Below, in pieces: positions 36,686 to 45,048 of a DNA stretch of 64,000 bases (positions are counted from its first letter, which is position 1; every line of letters begins with the position of its first letter). The notes under the pieces were generated by a model. That model did not search any database. It saw nothing but the letters and a program-made list of their open reading frames with translations, and was not told the DNA's origin. Source of the DNA: Leisingera daeponensis DSM 23529 (GTDB taxonomy: Bacteria > Pseudomonadota > Alphaproteobacteria > Rhodobacterales > Rhodobacteraceae); the NCBI RefSeq assembly GCF_000473145.1, contig NZ_KI421500.1:682225-746224 (forward strand), written 5' to 3'. The position numbers were made by a program, and so were the translations under genes.

Positions 36686-37102
36686 TCAGCTGTTCTGAAT
36701 GCCGCCGCGCTGGATCATCCGGGCGGAAATCTCCTCAAAGGCCCTGCGCCACAGCGCTTCGAGCTCCGGGGTGAAATCGTCTTCCAGCGCGTTGCGCAGG
36801 GAGTCGACCAGTGCTTCCTCCATCGGGGCGAAGTGAGAGATCTGCACGCCGAGGCTTGCGTGTTTTTTGCCGAGTTCCTGAAAGTGCGGGTCGACGGCCG
36901 ATTCATCGCCTAGCTTGGCAAGAATGACGCCCAGGGTCGTCATGAACTTCATGCCTTGGCCTTCCAGATCCTCCCGGAATAGCTGCCGCAGCTCAGGCGC
37001 GTGCCGGAACAGCGCGTCATAGAAAAACGCGGGATCCCTGATGGCTTCGTCCTTCAGCTTGCTGTAGCTTTCTCTCAGTTGTTCGAGTTCTGCATCTGTC
37101 AC
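36686..37102 (-). CDS. Single-domain globin
   Basis: The 138-residue protein has the globin fold: Phe42 (CD1) in ELRQLFREDL and proximal His81 in LGKKHASLGV, with a helical H region RNALEDDFTPELEALWRRAF. It resembles bacterial haemoglobin domains of flavohaemoglobins without the reductase part. The role may be NO or oxygen handling; no reductase is nearby. It has a GTG start; GGAG lies 13 bases upstream, which is rather far. Confidence 0.85.
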   Translation of the reverse strand: MTDAELEQLRESYSKLKDEAIRDPAFFYDALFRHAPELRQLFREDLEGQGMKFMTTLGVILAKLGDESAVDPHFQELGKKHASLGVQISHFAPMEEALVDSLRNALEDDFTPELEALWRRAFEEISARMIQRGGIQNS

Positions 37103-37153
37103 GGGATATCATGCTCCTTTCTGGTATGTCAGTTGTCATCCAGCTTAGGAGCA

Positions 37154-37184
37154 ATTGAGCCGGAATTCCTTGATCCGGCTCAAT
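37154..37184 (-). terminator. 11-bp hairpin after the protease gene
   Basis: ATTGAGCCGGA pairs perfectly with TCCGGCTCAAT around a 9-base loop, 35 bp beyond the protease stop. There is no strong T-run. Confidence 0.55.
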
Positions 37185-37218
37185 AACCTGAATCGCGGAG
37201 CACTGCCGCCGGCAGAGG

Positions 37219-37800
37219 CTACCGCGTCAGGACCAGGGCGCCATTGCGGATCTCGATGCTGGACCAGCGCTGGAGGTAGCCCATCCCAAGCAGCGACTGA
37301 TCAAGCGCCCCCTTGTTGACCCAGACACGCACGCCGGTGTCCGTGATGCCGCCCAGCGACATTTCATCAATCCAGACGGAGGCGGTGCGGACTTCGCCAT
37401 TGGCGGTCTGGGCGCGGCCGAGATAGGCGAGGTTTCCGGTATCAATACCGGCCCGCCGGGCGTCGCTTTCGTTCAGCACAACCTGACTGGCACCGGTATC
37501 GACAAGAAATTCGATCGGTGTGCCGTTCACGTCCAGGGTCAGGTAGTAATGCCCGTCAGGGGCGCGCGGCACCTCGACCCGGCCGCCATCCACCGCCACG
37601 TTCTGCTGCGGGCGCACGGTCTGGCGGATGTCCTGCCAAAGCCCGTAAGAGGCGATGACGCCCAGGAAAATGAAGCCCCAGACGGCGAACATCTGCAGCG
37701 TCTTGCCCAGGCTCTGGCGGTTTTGCACAAAGACCCAGGACCCCACTGCCACCAGCAGGATCGCCAGATAGATAAACCGCCCGATTTCATAGTCGCCCAT
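37219..37800 (-). CDS. Membrane-anchored retropepsin-like aspartic protease (TIGR02281 type)
   Basis: In this 193-residue protein two membrane helices (about 8-25 and 36-54) precede a single-lobe aspartic protease domain with FLVDTGASQVVLN (Asp101) and SLLGMGYLQRWSSIEI near the end. One lobe implies a homodimer. Relatives in Caulobacter-type bacteria are called PerP; that role is not implied here. It follows marC on the same strand with a 44-bp gap. Confidence 0.9.
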   Translation of the reverse strand: MGDYEIGRFIYLAILLVAVGSWVFVQNRQSLGKTLQMFAVWGFIFLGVIASYGLWQDIRQTVRPQQNVAVDGGRVEVPRAPDGHYYLTLDVNGTPIEFLVDTGASQVVLNESDARRAGIDTGNLAYLGRAQTANGEVRTASVWIDEMSLGGITDTGVRVWVNKGALDQSLLGMGYLQRWSSIEIRNGALVLTR

Positions 37801-37844
37801 ATGCGCACCTCCTGAACAGAATGTAGGCGCGGCAGGGCGGTATG

Positions 37845-38465
37845 CTAGCCTGCAAAGCCGAAGGCGCGCAGGCCGTCGAGCACAAACTGCACTGACAGCG
37901 CCGCCAGCAGCATCCCCAGAAGGCGGGTCACGACGGTGATGCCGGTCTTGCCGAGCAGCCGCTCGAACAGGCCGGAAAACAGGCACATCACCAGAAGGAT
38001 TGCCAGCACCGCCAGCACCGTGGCCATCACCATAGCAAAGCCGGTGAAGCCGGGCTGCTGGCCGGTCAGCAGGATCACCGTGGCAATCGAGCCGGGTCCG
38101 GCGATCAGCGGGATTGCCAGCGGGAAGACCGACGGGTCGTCAAACTCATCCTCTTCGCTGCGGTCCTCGCGCCGTTTGTTGCGGCGTTCAAACAGCATGT
38201 CCAGGGCCGTCAGGAACAACAGCACGCCGCCCGCGATGCGGAAGGCGGCCATGGAGATGCCGATGAAGCCAAGCACCGCCTCCCCCAGCGCGGCAAACAG
38301 CGCCAGCAGGACCGCTGCGGTCAGGGTGGCGCGGATCGCGATGGTGCGCCGCTGCGCGGTGGACATGCCCTGGGTCAGCGCGAGGAACACCGGCGTCAGG
38401 CCGATCGGGTCGACGATAACGAACAGGGTCACGAAAGCGGTAATCAGAAATGCGGTGTCGATCAT
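37845..38465 (-). CDS. MarC family integral membrane protein
   Basis: The 206-residue protein has six membrane helices with the MarC signatures VIVDPIGLTPVFLALT in the first helix pair and PLAIPLIAGPGSIATVILL after the charged central loop (RRNKRREDRSEEDEFDD). The transport function of the family is unproven. The ATG overlaps the ABC-F stop (ATGA), so the two are coupled. Confidence 0.9.
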   Translation of the reverse strand: MIDTAFLITAFVTLFVIVDPIGLTPVFLALTQGMSTAQRRTIAIRATLTAAVLLALFAALGEAVLGFIGISMAAFRIAGGVLLFLTALDMLFERRNKRREDRSEEDEFDDPSVFPLAIPLIAGPGSIATVILLTGQQPGFTGFAMVMATVLAVLAILLVMCLFSGLFERLLGKTGITVVTRLLGMLLAALSVQFVLDGLRAFGFAG

Positions 38466-40318
38466 TGCGCTTCGGCCTGCTCCAGTTTCTCCAGCGCGTC
38501 CATCCACAGGCCTTCGGCCCGCTCCAGCGCCTCGATGCATTCAGCGTGTTTCTTCTGCCAGACCGCCATATCCGCAGCCTTGCCTGGTTCGTACAGGGTT
38601 GGGTCGGCGAGCTTTTCATCAAGCTTTTCGCGCATTTCGCTGAGCTTTTCCACCCGCGCCTCGGACTTGCGCACGTCCGCCCGCAGCGCAATCAGCACAT
38701 CGCGGGAGGCGCGCTTGGGCTTGGCGGGCTTTGGTGCACCGGTTTTGGACGCAGGCTTTTCCCGGGCCAGCAGCAACGCGCGATAGCTTTCCAGGTCGCC
38801 GTCAAAAGGGTTCACCGTGCCGTCCGAGACCAGCCACAGCCGATCCGCCACCAGGCTGAGCAGATGCATGTCATGGCTGACCAGGATCACGGCACCGGAA
38901 TAAGCGGTGAGCGCCTCCACCAGCGCCTCGCGGCTTTCGATATCCAGGTGGTTGGTCGGCTCGTCGAGGATCAGCATATGCGGCGCGTCGATGGTGGCGA
39001 TGAGCAGGCTGAGCCGCGCCTTCTGGCCGCCGGACAACCGCCCCACCTCGGTCTCCGCCTGTGCAGCGCCAAGTCCGAACCCAGCCAGCCGGGCGCGCCA
39101 TTTCGCAGGCGCCTCCTCCGGACGCAGGCGGCGCAGATGGTCGATTGGGGTTTCATCGACATACAGCTCATCCACCTGATGCTGGGCGAAATAGCCGATG
39201 CGCAGCTTGGAGGAGCGGGTCATTTTGCCCGCCATCAGCGGCAGCCGGTCCGCCAGCAGTTTTGACAGTGTCGACTTGCCCTGGCCGTTCTTGCCCAACA
39301 GCGCGATGCGGTCGTCCTGGTCAATGCGCAGGTTCAGCCGCTTCAGCACTTCTGTCCCGCCATACCCGGTGACGCCGCCCTCGATCTGGATGATTGGCGG
39401 GGACATCTCCTCCGGCTCCGGGAAGGTGAAGGCACGCAGCGCGGCCTCCTGCGGGGTGGTGATCGGCTTCATCTTGGCGATCATTTTGAGCCGCGATTGG
39501 GCCTGCACCGCCTTCGATGCCTTATAGCGGAAGCGGTCGACGAAGCTTTGCAGATGAGCGCGGCGGGCCTCCTGTTTCTTGGCCTCGGCTTCGGCGACCG
39601 CCAGACGGGCCGCGCGGGTTTCGGCAAAGGTATCGTAGTTGCCCTGGTACAGCGTGAGCTTTTTATCTTCCAGATGCAGGATGGCGCCCACCGCCCGGTT
39701 CAGCAGTCCGCGGTCGTGGCTGACAATCAGAACGGTGTGCGGGTATTTCGCCAGGTAGCTTTCCAGCCACAGCGCGCCCTCGAGGTCGAGATAGTTGGTC
39801 GGCTCGTCCAAGAGCAGCAGATCGGGCTGGGCAAACAGCACCGCCGCCAGCGCCACCCGCATCCGCCAGCCGCCGGAGAAGTCGGAGCAGGGGCGTTTCT
39901 GGTCCGCGTCGTCGAAACCCAGGCCCTTGAGGATCGAGGCCGCGCGCGCCTCTGCCGACCAGGCGTCGATGTCGGACAAACGGGTCTGGATCTCGGCAAT
40001 CCGCGCGGGGTCGCTGGCGCTGTCGGCCTCGGCCAGCAGAGCGGCGCGCTCGGTATCAGCGGCCAGCACCGTGTCGGTCAGCGACACGCCGGACGAGGGC
40101 ACCTCCTGTGCGACACCGCCGATGCGGGCCTTGGAGGGCAGGGAGATACTGCCGCCCTCCAGCGCCAGCTCGCCCCGGATCAGCCGGAACAGCGTGGTCT
40201 TGCCGGTGCCGTTGCGCCCGACAAGGCCGACCTTATGCCCGGTAGGGATAGTGGCAGAGGCGCTGTCGATCAGCGGGCGGCCTTCGACCGAATAGGTGAT
40301 GTCCTGAATGCGTAACAT
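38462..40318 (-). CDS. ABC-F family ATPase (translation factor type)
   Basis: The 618-residue protein has two ABC domains and no membrane part. Walker A GLVGRNGTGKTT and LLGKNGQGKST; signatures FSGGWRMRVALA and LSGGQKARLSLL; Walker B LLLLDEPTNYLD and MLILDEPTNHLD. The linker (about 240-300) is a charged helix pair that reaches the ribosomal E/P site in this family, and a C-terminal coiled coil (540-618) is present. The Uup/YheS type is likely. The start MLRIQDITYSVEG was chosen over upstream in-frame Mets without homology. Confidence 0.92.
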   Translation of the reverse strand: MLRIQDITYSVEGRPLIDSASATIPTGHKVGLVGRNGTGKTTLFRLIRGELALEGGSISLPSKARIGGVAQEVPSSGVSLTDTVLAADTERAALLAEADSASDPARIAEIQTRLSDIDAWSAEARAASILKGLGFDDADQKRPCSDFSGGWRMRVALAAVLFAQPDLLLLDEPTNYLDLEGALWLESYLAKYPHTVLIVSHDRGLLNRAVGAILHLEDKKLTLYQGNYDTFAETRAARLAVAEAEAKKQEARRAHLQSFVDRFRYKASKAVQAQSRLKMIAKMKPITTPQEAALRAFTFPEPEEMSPPIIQIEGGVTGYGGTEVLKRLNLRIDQDDRIALLGKNGQGKSTLSKLLADRLPLMAGKMTRSSKLRIGYFAQHQVDELYVDETPIDHLRRLRPEEAPAKWRARLAGFGLGAAQAETEVGRLSGGQKARLSLLIATIDAPHMLILDEPTNHLDIESREALVEALTAYSGAVILVSHDMHLLSLVADRLWLVSDGTVNPFDGDLESYRALLLAREKPASKTGAPKPAKPKRASRDVLIALRADVRKSEARVEKLSEMREKLDEKLADPTLYEPGKAADMAVWQKKHAECIEALERAEGLWMDALEKLEQAEAQ

Positions 40319-40518
40319 GAGCAGCGGTGTGGCGCAGGTGCCGGGGGCTGTCAATCGGCCTGCCGCGTTCCTCTTGCTGAAATTATCGCTGCCGGGGGCG
40401 CACGCGCCTGCGCGCGCTCTGAAAACGTCTTTCCAAGCGCCTCCAGCCATGTTACGCGGCGCGCGGAGTTTCCGGCCCGGGGATACGCCCTGCGGCCCAT
40501 CAATCAGGAGAATGCCAA

Positions 40519-40941
40519 ATGGCTCTGGAACGCACTTTCTCGATCATCAAGCCCGATGCAACCCGCCGCAACCTGACCGGCAAAATCAACGCCAAGTTTG
40601 AAGAAGCCGGCCTGCGCATCGTGGCGCAGAAGCGCATCCACATGACCAAGGAGCAGGCAGGCAAGTTCTACGAAGTGCACGCAGAGCGTCCGTTCTACGA
40701 CGAACTGTGCGAATTCATGTCCTCCGCCCCGGTGGTTGTGCAGGTGCTGGAAGGCGAAAACGCCATTGCCAAGAACCGTGAAGTCATGGGCGCCACCAAC
40801 CCGGCAGACGCGGCCGCCGGCACCATCCGCGCAGAGTTCGCTGAATCGGTTGGCGAAAACTCCGTGCACGGCTCCGACGCTCCGGAAACCGCAGCTGTGG
40901 AAATCGCCTACTTCTTCTCCGGCATCGAGCTGGTCGGCTGA
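40519..40941 (+). CDS. ndk: Nucleoside diphosphate kinase
   Basis: The 140-residue enzyme balances NTP pools by ping-pong phosphate transfer. It shows [15 protein letters not shown], the KxxM-like helix region, [12 protein letters not shown], and the active-site histidine in [18 protein letters not shown] precedes the ATG. It is monocistronic with a strong terminator; codon use is the biased type of highly expressed genes. Confidence 0.98.
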   Translation: MALERTFSIIKPDATRRNLTGKINAKFEEAGLRIVAQKRIHMTKEQAGKFYEVHAERPFYDELCEFMSSAPVVVQVLEGENAIAKNREVMGATNPADAAAGTIRAEFAESVGENSVHGSDAPETAAVEIAYFFSGIELVG

Positions 40942-40969
40942 TCAACCGGTTCACCGGTCGAAATCTGAA

Positions 40970-41002
40970 GGGGCTGCAGCGTCACGCTTGCAGCCCCTTT
41001 TT
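40970..41002 (+). terminator. ndk intrinsic terminator
   Basis: GGGGCTGCAGCG and CGCTTGCAGCCCC pair (one bulge), followed by TTTTT. Confidence 0.92.
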
Positions 41003-41007
41003 CATGT

Positions 41008-41529
41008 TCATGGGTCGAGGAACCGGTTCAGCGGGTGCTGCCGTATGGCAGGCTGTTTCAGCTGCGGGCAGTGTCTGTTCCTGGCGTAAGACAGCGAGCG
41101 GCCGAACTCGCGGGGCGCGGTCAGTTTCGAGAACGCCCGCCGCCCCAGCCGCTTGGGCAGGGGCTCACCCTTTGAGGCGGTATCCTCCAGGTGGCGGCGC
41201 AGCAGCTCTGTGTTGCGGGTGTTGGATTTCCAGGCAATGTCGAACAGGTCACCCACCAGCGGCACGGAGCCGATGAGGGCGTCGATACCGGTGTTTGCCG
41301 CCATCCGGGCCAGCGTGCCGGCCGAGGCGCCCAGCTGGTAGCCCGAGTACAGGATGTAACCGGCGGGTGCCAGCGCCAGGGCGTCGCCGATGCCGGGCAC
41401 AAGGCCCGCGATGCTGTCCCAGCCGACCCTCAGGCCAATGCCCGGAATACGGAATGCCCGGTCCATGCGCTGCGCCAGCCGCTCCAGCGATTGCAGCTTT
41501 TGCTCATGGTGTTGCGGCAGATCAGGCAT
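41008..41529 (-). CDS. DUF4112 family membrane protein
   Basis: The 173-residue protein has a cytoplasmic helical head (QKLQSLERLAQRMDRAFRIPG), then GWDSIAGLVPGIGDALALAPAG and IDALIGSVPLVGDLFDIAWKSNTRN, the paired DUF4112 motifs, in two hydrophobic segments. The function is unknown. The ATG at 41529 lies inside the end of the upstream small gene (8-bp overlap), so it is translated from the same transcript. A Met 11 codons upstream is possible but not supported. Confidence 0.85.
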   Translation of the reverse strand: MPDLPQHHEQKLQSLERLAQRMDRAFRIPGIGLRVGWDSIAGLVPGIGDALALAPAGYILYSGYQLGASAGTLARMAANTGIDALIGSVPLVGDLFDIAWKSNTRNTELLRRHLEDTASKGEPLPKRLGRRAFSKLTAPREFGRSLSYARNRHCPQLKQPAIRQHPLNRFLDP

Positions 41530-41692
41530 GGCTCGGCGTCCTTGCGATGACCCATACCGCATGCACGATGCCGGGGATATAACCCAGAAGGGTCAGCAGA
41601 ATATTCAGCCAGAAGTGCTTGCCGAGACCGACCTGGAGAAAAACGCCAAGCGGGGGCAGCAGTACTGCGAAAATGATGCGGATCAGGTCCAT
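41522..41692 (-). CDS. YqaE/Pmp3 family small membrane protein
   Basis: The 56-residue protein has two transmembrane helices, IRIIFAVLLPPLGVFLQVG and FWLNILLTLLGYIPGIVHAVWV, the Pmp3/YqaE signature. Family members respond to salt or membrane stress and affect membrane potential in fungi and plants. AAGGAG stands 8 bases before the ATG. It is the first gene of a two-gene unit with the DUF4112 protein. Confidence 0.87.
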   Translation of the reverse strand: MDLIRIIFAVLLPPLGVFLQVGLGKHFWLNILLTLLGYIPGIVHAVWVIARTPSHA

Positions 41693-41821
41693 GCCGGTAC
41701 TCCTTCTGTTGCACTCTTTCCTGCATGGTTAACGGCTGAACCCGGGAAAAAGTTGCATGAGGGGCCGCAACGGCGAACCGGTGCCGCCGCTTTGACCGCT
41801 GGCGCGGACGGGCGGCGGTGC

Positions 41822-42169
41822 CTACAGGGGCTTCAGATCGGCGGCCGCAACGCGCACGCCGATCGCGTCCAGCTCCGCCAGCAGTTTCGTGCTGTGCTGC
41901 GGCTGGGCGTCGGCCTTGATCGCGTCAAAGCGCTGGCGCAGCTCCTCCTTTTCCTTGCCCTTGCAGTCATTCCAGGGGCGCCCCTGCAGGGCCATCACCA
42001 GAACGTAATAGCCGATGAAATGCGGCCGGGTGCCGGTCTGCAGCAGCCGGGCATAGGCCGCGTCGGCGCCGATGGCGCGCAGGTCTTCGGCTGACGTGAT
42101 CCCAGCCCGGTGGCAGGCTTCCTCATAGGCAGGGCCAAGGTTGCGGATGGAAGAAATAGCTGTGTTCAT
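41822..42169 (-). CDS. TfoX C-terminal domain protein
   Basis: This 115-residue protein consists of the TfoX/Sxy C-terminal domain alone (ISSIRNLGPAYEEACHRAGI, then SAEDLRAIGADAAYARLL and YYVLVMALQGRPWND) plus a short tail. In gamma-proteobacteria TfoX activates competence genes; the stand-alone C-domain has no established role. It is divergent from the P450 gene with a 170-bp gap. Confidence 0.85.
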   Translation of the reverse strand: MNTAISSIRNLGPAYEEACHRAGITSAEDLRAIGADAAYARLLQTGTRPHFIGYYVLVMALQGRPWNDCKGKEKEELRQRFDAIKADAQPQHSTKLLAELDAIGVRVAAADLKPL

Positions 42170-42339
42170 GATTTGTTTCTATCTCCTAAGGGTGCCGGTG
42201 TCACGCTGGAAACAGCGTGTTCGTTAACCGCGCAAGCGCAGCCTGACGCTGGGTCGCTTGCCGCACTGCCGGATTGACAGTCGCATATCCGCCGGGAAGC
42301 CTTGCGGGCAGGGCAACCGGAACCGGAGGGAGGGCGGCG

Positions 42340-43569
42340 ATGCAGGAAAGCCAGCAAATATCTATCAATGCGGAGGGTTTTGATCTGGCGAACCCGCCAG
42401 ACGGGTTTGCGGACGATCCGTTTCCCTTTTACGACGCCTTGCTGCGAGACGCTCCGGTTCTGCCGCAGCCGGACGGCTCGCTGCTGGTTTGCCGTCATGC
42501 CGACCTCGACCGGATTTACCGCGACACCACGTTGTTCTCCTCGGACAAGAAAAAGGTGTTTGCCCCGAAATACGGAGCAGGCTCGCCGCTGTTCGAGCAC
42601 CACACAACTTCGCTGGTGTTTTCCGACCCGCCGCTGCACACGCGGGTGCGCAAGATCATGACCTCGGCGCTGACCCCGCGGGCGATTGCGCAGATGGAGC
42701 CGGGGCTGATTGCAACGGTGGATCATCTGCTGGACGCGATGGCGGACCGGGACGAGGTGGACCTGATCGAGGATTTCGCCGCGTCGATTCCGATCCAGAT
42801 CATCGGCAACCTGCTGGATGTGCCGATGGCGGAGCGCGGACCGCTTCGCGACTGGTCGCTGGCCATCCTGGGCGCGCTGGAGCCTGTGCTGAGCGCCGAG
42901 CAGCTCGCCGCGGGACACCGGGCGGTTGAGGAGTTCAAGGCGTACCTAAGCGGCCTGATTGCCCGGCGCCGGGCGAGCCCCGGCGAACTTGAAACGGACG
43001 TGCTGACGCGGCTGATCCGCGGCGAGGGGGCCGAGGGCAGCCTGAGCGAGATCGAGCTGATCCAGAACTGCATCTTCATCCTGAACGCGGGCCATGAAAC
43101 CACCACCAACCTGATCGGCAACGGGCTGGCGCTGCTGCACGACTACCCTGAGCAGAAGCGGCGGCTGCTGGAGGCGCCGGAGCTGATCAAACCCGCGATT
43201 GAGGAAATGCTGCGGTTCCGCTCTCCCAATCAGCTGGGCAACCGCGAGACCACCGCGGAGGTGGAGATCGGCGGCTGCCGGGTGCCTGCGGGCACCAATC
43301 TGCATCTGGTGATCGGCGCTGCCAACCGGGACCCTGAAGTGTTTGAGAACCCGGATGTTTTCGATATTTCCCGAAGCCCGAACCGGCATCTTGCCTTTGC
43401 CGGCGGCCCGCATGTCTGCGTCGGGCTGACGCTGGCGCGGCTGGAGGGGAGGATCGCAATCGAACGGTTCCTGCGCCGCTTTCCGGACTACCGCTTGCTT
43501 CCCGGTCGGGTGCCCGGCGGGCGGATCCGGTTCCGGGGCTATGCGGCGCTGCCTGCCAGATTGCGCTGA
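42340..43569 (+). CDS. Cytochrome P450
   Basis: The 409-residue soluble bacterial P450 has an I-helix oxygen-binding motif AGHETT, a K-helix ExxR in EEMLRFRSP and the heme loop FAGGPHVCVG with ligand Cys360. It resembles CYP monooxygenases of hydroxylating type; the substrate is unknown, and no ferredoxin or reductase gene is adjacent. The start MQESQQISINAEGFDL follows GGAGGGAGGG. It converges with the response-regulator gene 28 bp away. Confidence 0.94.
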   Translation: MQESQQISINAEGFDLANPPDGFADDPFPFYDALLRDAPVLPQPDGSLLVCRHADLDRIYRDTTLFSSDKKKVFAPKYGAGSPLFEHHTTSLVFSDPPLHTRVRKIMTSALTPRAIAQMEPGLIATVDHLLDAMADRDEVDLIEDFAASIPIQIIGNLLDVPMAERGPLRDWSLAILGALEPVLSAEQLAAGHRAVEEFKAYLSGLIARRRASPGELETDVLTRLIRGEGAEGSLSEIELIQNCIFILNAGHETTTNLIGNGLALLHDYPEQKRRLLEAPELIKPAIEEMLRFRSPNQLGNRETTAEVEIGGCRVPAGTNLHLVIGAANRDPEVFENPDVFDISRSPNRHLAFAGGPHVCVGLTLARLEGRIAIERFLRRFPDYRLLPGRVPGGRIRFRGYAALPARLR

Positions 43570-43597
43570 CGAACCGGCCCGGGGCCGGGGGCTTCGG

Positions 43598-44212
43598 TCA
43601 GAACAGCCCGGCTTCCTTGGCGCAAAGCGCTGCCTGGGTGCGGTTCTTGGCGTCAAGCTTGCGGCACAAGGTGCGCACATGCAGCTTGATGGTCACTTCC
43701 TGCAGCTCCAGCTCCCGCGCGATTTCCTTGTTCGACAACCCCTTGGACAGGCCGTTCAGCACCTCCAGCTCCCGCGGGCTGAGCTTTTTGGCGAGGGGGT
43801 GGGTGCTGGCCGCGGCCTCCTCGCGCATCAGGTCGACCGGCACGTAGATTTCGCCAGCGCTCATGAAGCGCACCGCATTCAGCAGTGATTGCGCGCCCAT
43901 CGTTTTGGGAATGAAGCCTATGGCGCCGGCATCCAGCGCCTCTTGCGCGGTGCGGGCGGGCGCGCTGCCGGACAGGATGGCCACGCCTTTGCCGCCATTG
44001 GCCGCCAGCGCCTTGGACAGCCCGTCGAGCCCCATCATTCCCGGCATATTGTAATCCAGCAGCACCAGATCAAATGGTCCCTCGCCGGAAATCTGCTCAA
44101 TCGCGCCGGGCAGATCGGTGGCCAGTGCCACCTCAGCACCGCCCTCGGATCTGAGGTAGGCGGAGATCGTCTCCCGCACCATGTCGTGATCGTCTGCCAG
44201 CAATATTCGCAT
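43598..44212 (-). CDS. LuxR-type response regulator
   Basis: This 204-residue NarL/FixJ-type regulator has a receiver domain (1-120) with acidic pocket DDHD at 7-10, phospho-acceptor Asp53 in VLLDYNMPG and lysine in FIPKT. A LuxR helix-turn-helix follows (LSPRELEVLNGLSKGLSNKEIA; KLHVRTLCRKLDAKNRTQA). The frame continues upstream for 70 codons, but MRILLADDHD is the normal start and has AGGGG upstream. It is divergent from the oxidoreductase/hybrid-kinase pair and is the likely phosphorelay output. Confidence 0.92.
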   Translation of the reverse strand: MRILLADDHDMVRETISAYLRSEGGAEVALATDLPGAIEQISGEGPFDLVLLDYNMPGMMGLDGLSKALAANGGKGVAILSGSAPARTAQEALDAGAIGFIPKTMGAQSLLNAVRFMSAGEIYVPVDLMREEAAASTHPLAKKLSPRELEVLNGLSKGLSNKEIARELELQEVTIKLHVRTLCRKLDAKNRTQAALCAKEAGLF

Positions 44213-44389
44213 GATGCCCCTGGACCTGTTCTGAAACTCACGGTCCCAATCTACAGCCACAAGTGTTTCAAAATTGTCAACCGGGGATTGCGTACCCGTC
44301 TGGTAGTAGGACATCAGCTGCCGCTCCTGTGCATTTGCCGGAATATTATTGATAGTAAGCCGGCCCGGCGGCGGCTGGTAAGGCAACAT

Positions 44390-44447
44390 TAGGGTGCTCG
44401 CGCTACGCTTGCGTCTGGGCACCCTATACGGAAGGTCAGGACCCTAT
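44390..44447. promoter_or_regulatory. Three ACCCTA(T) sites in the divergent regulator/kinase gap
   Basis: TAGGGTGC (44390-44397) is the inverted match of GCACCCTA (44419-44426). A further ACCCTAT lies at 44441-44447, exactly 20 bp from the second copy (44421-44427), about two helical turns. The 313-bp gap (44213-44525) contains no credible gene. The sites could be operators for the LuxR regulator; no experiment supports this. Confidence 0.45.
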
Positions 44448-44525
44448 CCTCTGGTGCCGGTTTCCGGGCCGCGCCGATGTGGCATGTTTCCGGGCAATGA
44501 GTTGCTGAACTGAGGAGAGCTGGAA

Positions 44526-45023
44526 ATGAGAGGATTGATGTCCCGGGCCGCGGCGCTGGCTGCGATGGTGGTGATAACCTGCGCCGCCGCCGTTTTTGCG
44601 GGCGAAGAGCAGAAGGTGCTGCTGTCGGTGCGCATGGACGGCGCGGCTGAGCCTGCGGCGCAGTACACGATCGCGGATTTGCGCGCGCTCGATCCCGTCA
44701 CCTTTGAGACGGAGACCATCTGGACCACAGGTCCGCAGCAGTTCACCGGCGTGCCGCTGGCCGTTCTGATCAAGAAGATGGGGGTCAGCGGCGGCCAGAT
44801 GGTGGCACATGCGGTGAATAACTACTCGGTGGAAATCCCGGTGTCCGACGCGGTTGAAGGCGGGCCGATTGTCGCCTTTGAACGCAATGGTGCGGAAATG
44901 TCGCTGCGCAATAAGGGGCCGCTTTGGGTGGTCTACCCCTATGACAGCAACCCCGATTACCGCACGGAAGAGGTCTACTCGCGCAGCATCTGGCAGCTGG
45001 ACCGCATCGTGATCCGGCCGTGA
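44526..45023 (+). CDS. Periplasmic molybdopterin-fold (sulfite-oxidase-like) protein
   Basis: The 165-residue precursor has a signal peptide (AAALAAMVVITCAAAVFA, cleaved before GEEQK). The mature part looks like the small oxidoreductase molybdopterin-binding fold: YTIADLRALDPVTFETETIW, FTGVPLAVLIKKMGV, NNYSVEIPV and KGPLWVVYPYDSNPDY. The cofactor cysteine of true SUOX enzymes is not evident, so it may bind a ligand without catalysis. GAGGAG precedes the ATG. It lies 25 bp before the hybrid kinase gene, suggesting a sensory partner. Confidence 0.78.
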   Translation: MRGLMSRAAALAAMVVITCAAAVFAGEEQKVLLSVRMDGAAEPAAQYTIADLRALDPVTFETETIWTTGPQQFTGVPLAVLIKKMGVSGGQMVAHAVNNYSVEIPVSDAVEGGPIVAFERNGAEMSLRNKGPLWVVYPYDSNPDYRTEEVYSRSIWQLDRIVIRP

Positions 45024-45048
45024 CGGGCGGGCAGGGGGCCGGCAGCTG

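Noticed and set aside
43566..43605. GC palindrome (CCGGCCCGGGGCCGG) between P450 and regulator stops
   Set aside because: It could be a convergent terminator but the loop is too small and there is no T-run on either strand; left out as a feature.
44213..44422. 70-codon N-terminal extension of the LuxR regulator
   Set aside because: Receiver domains start at MRILLADDHD; the extension has no domain and would cover the promoter region with the ACCCTAT sites.
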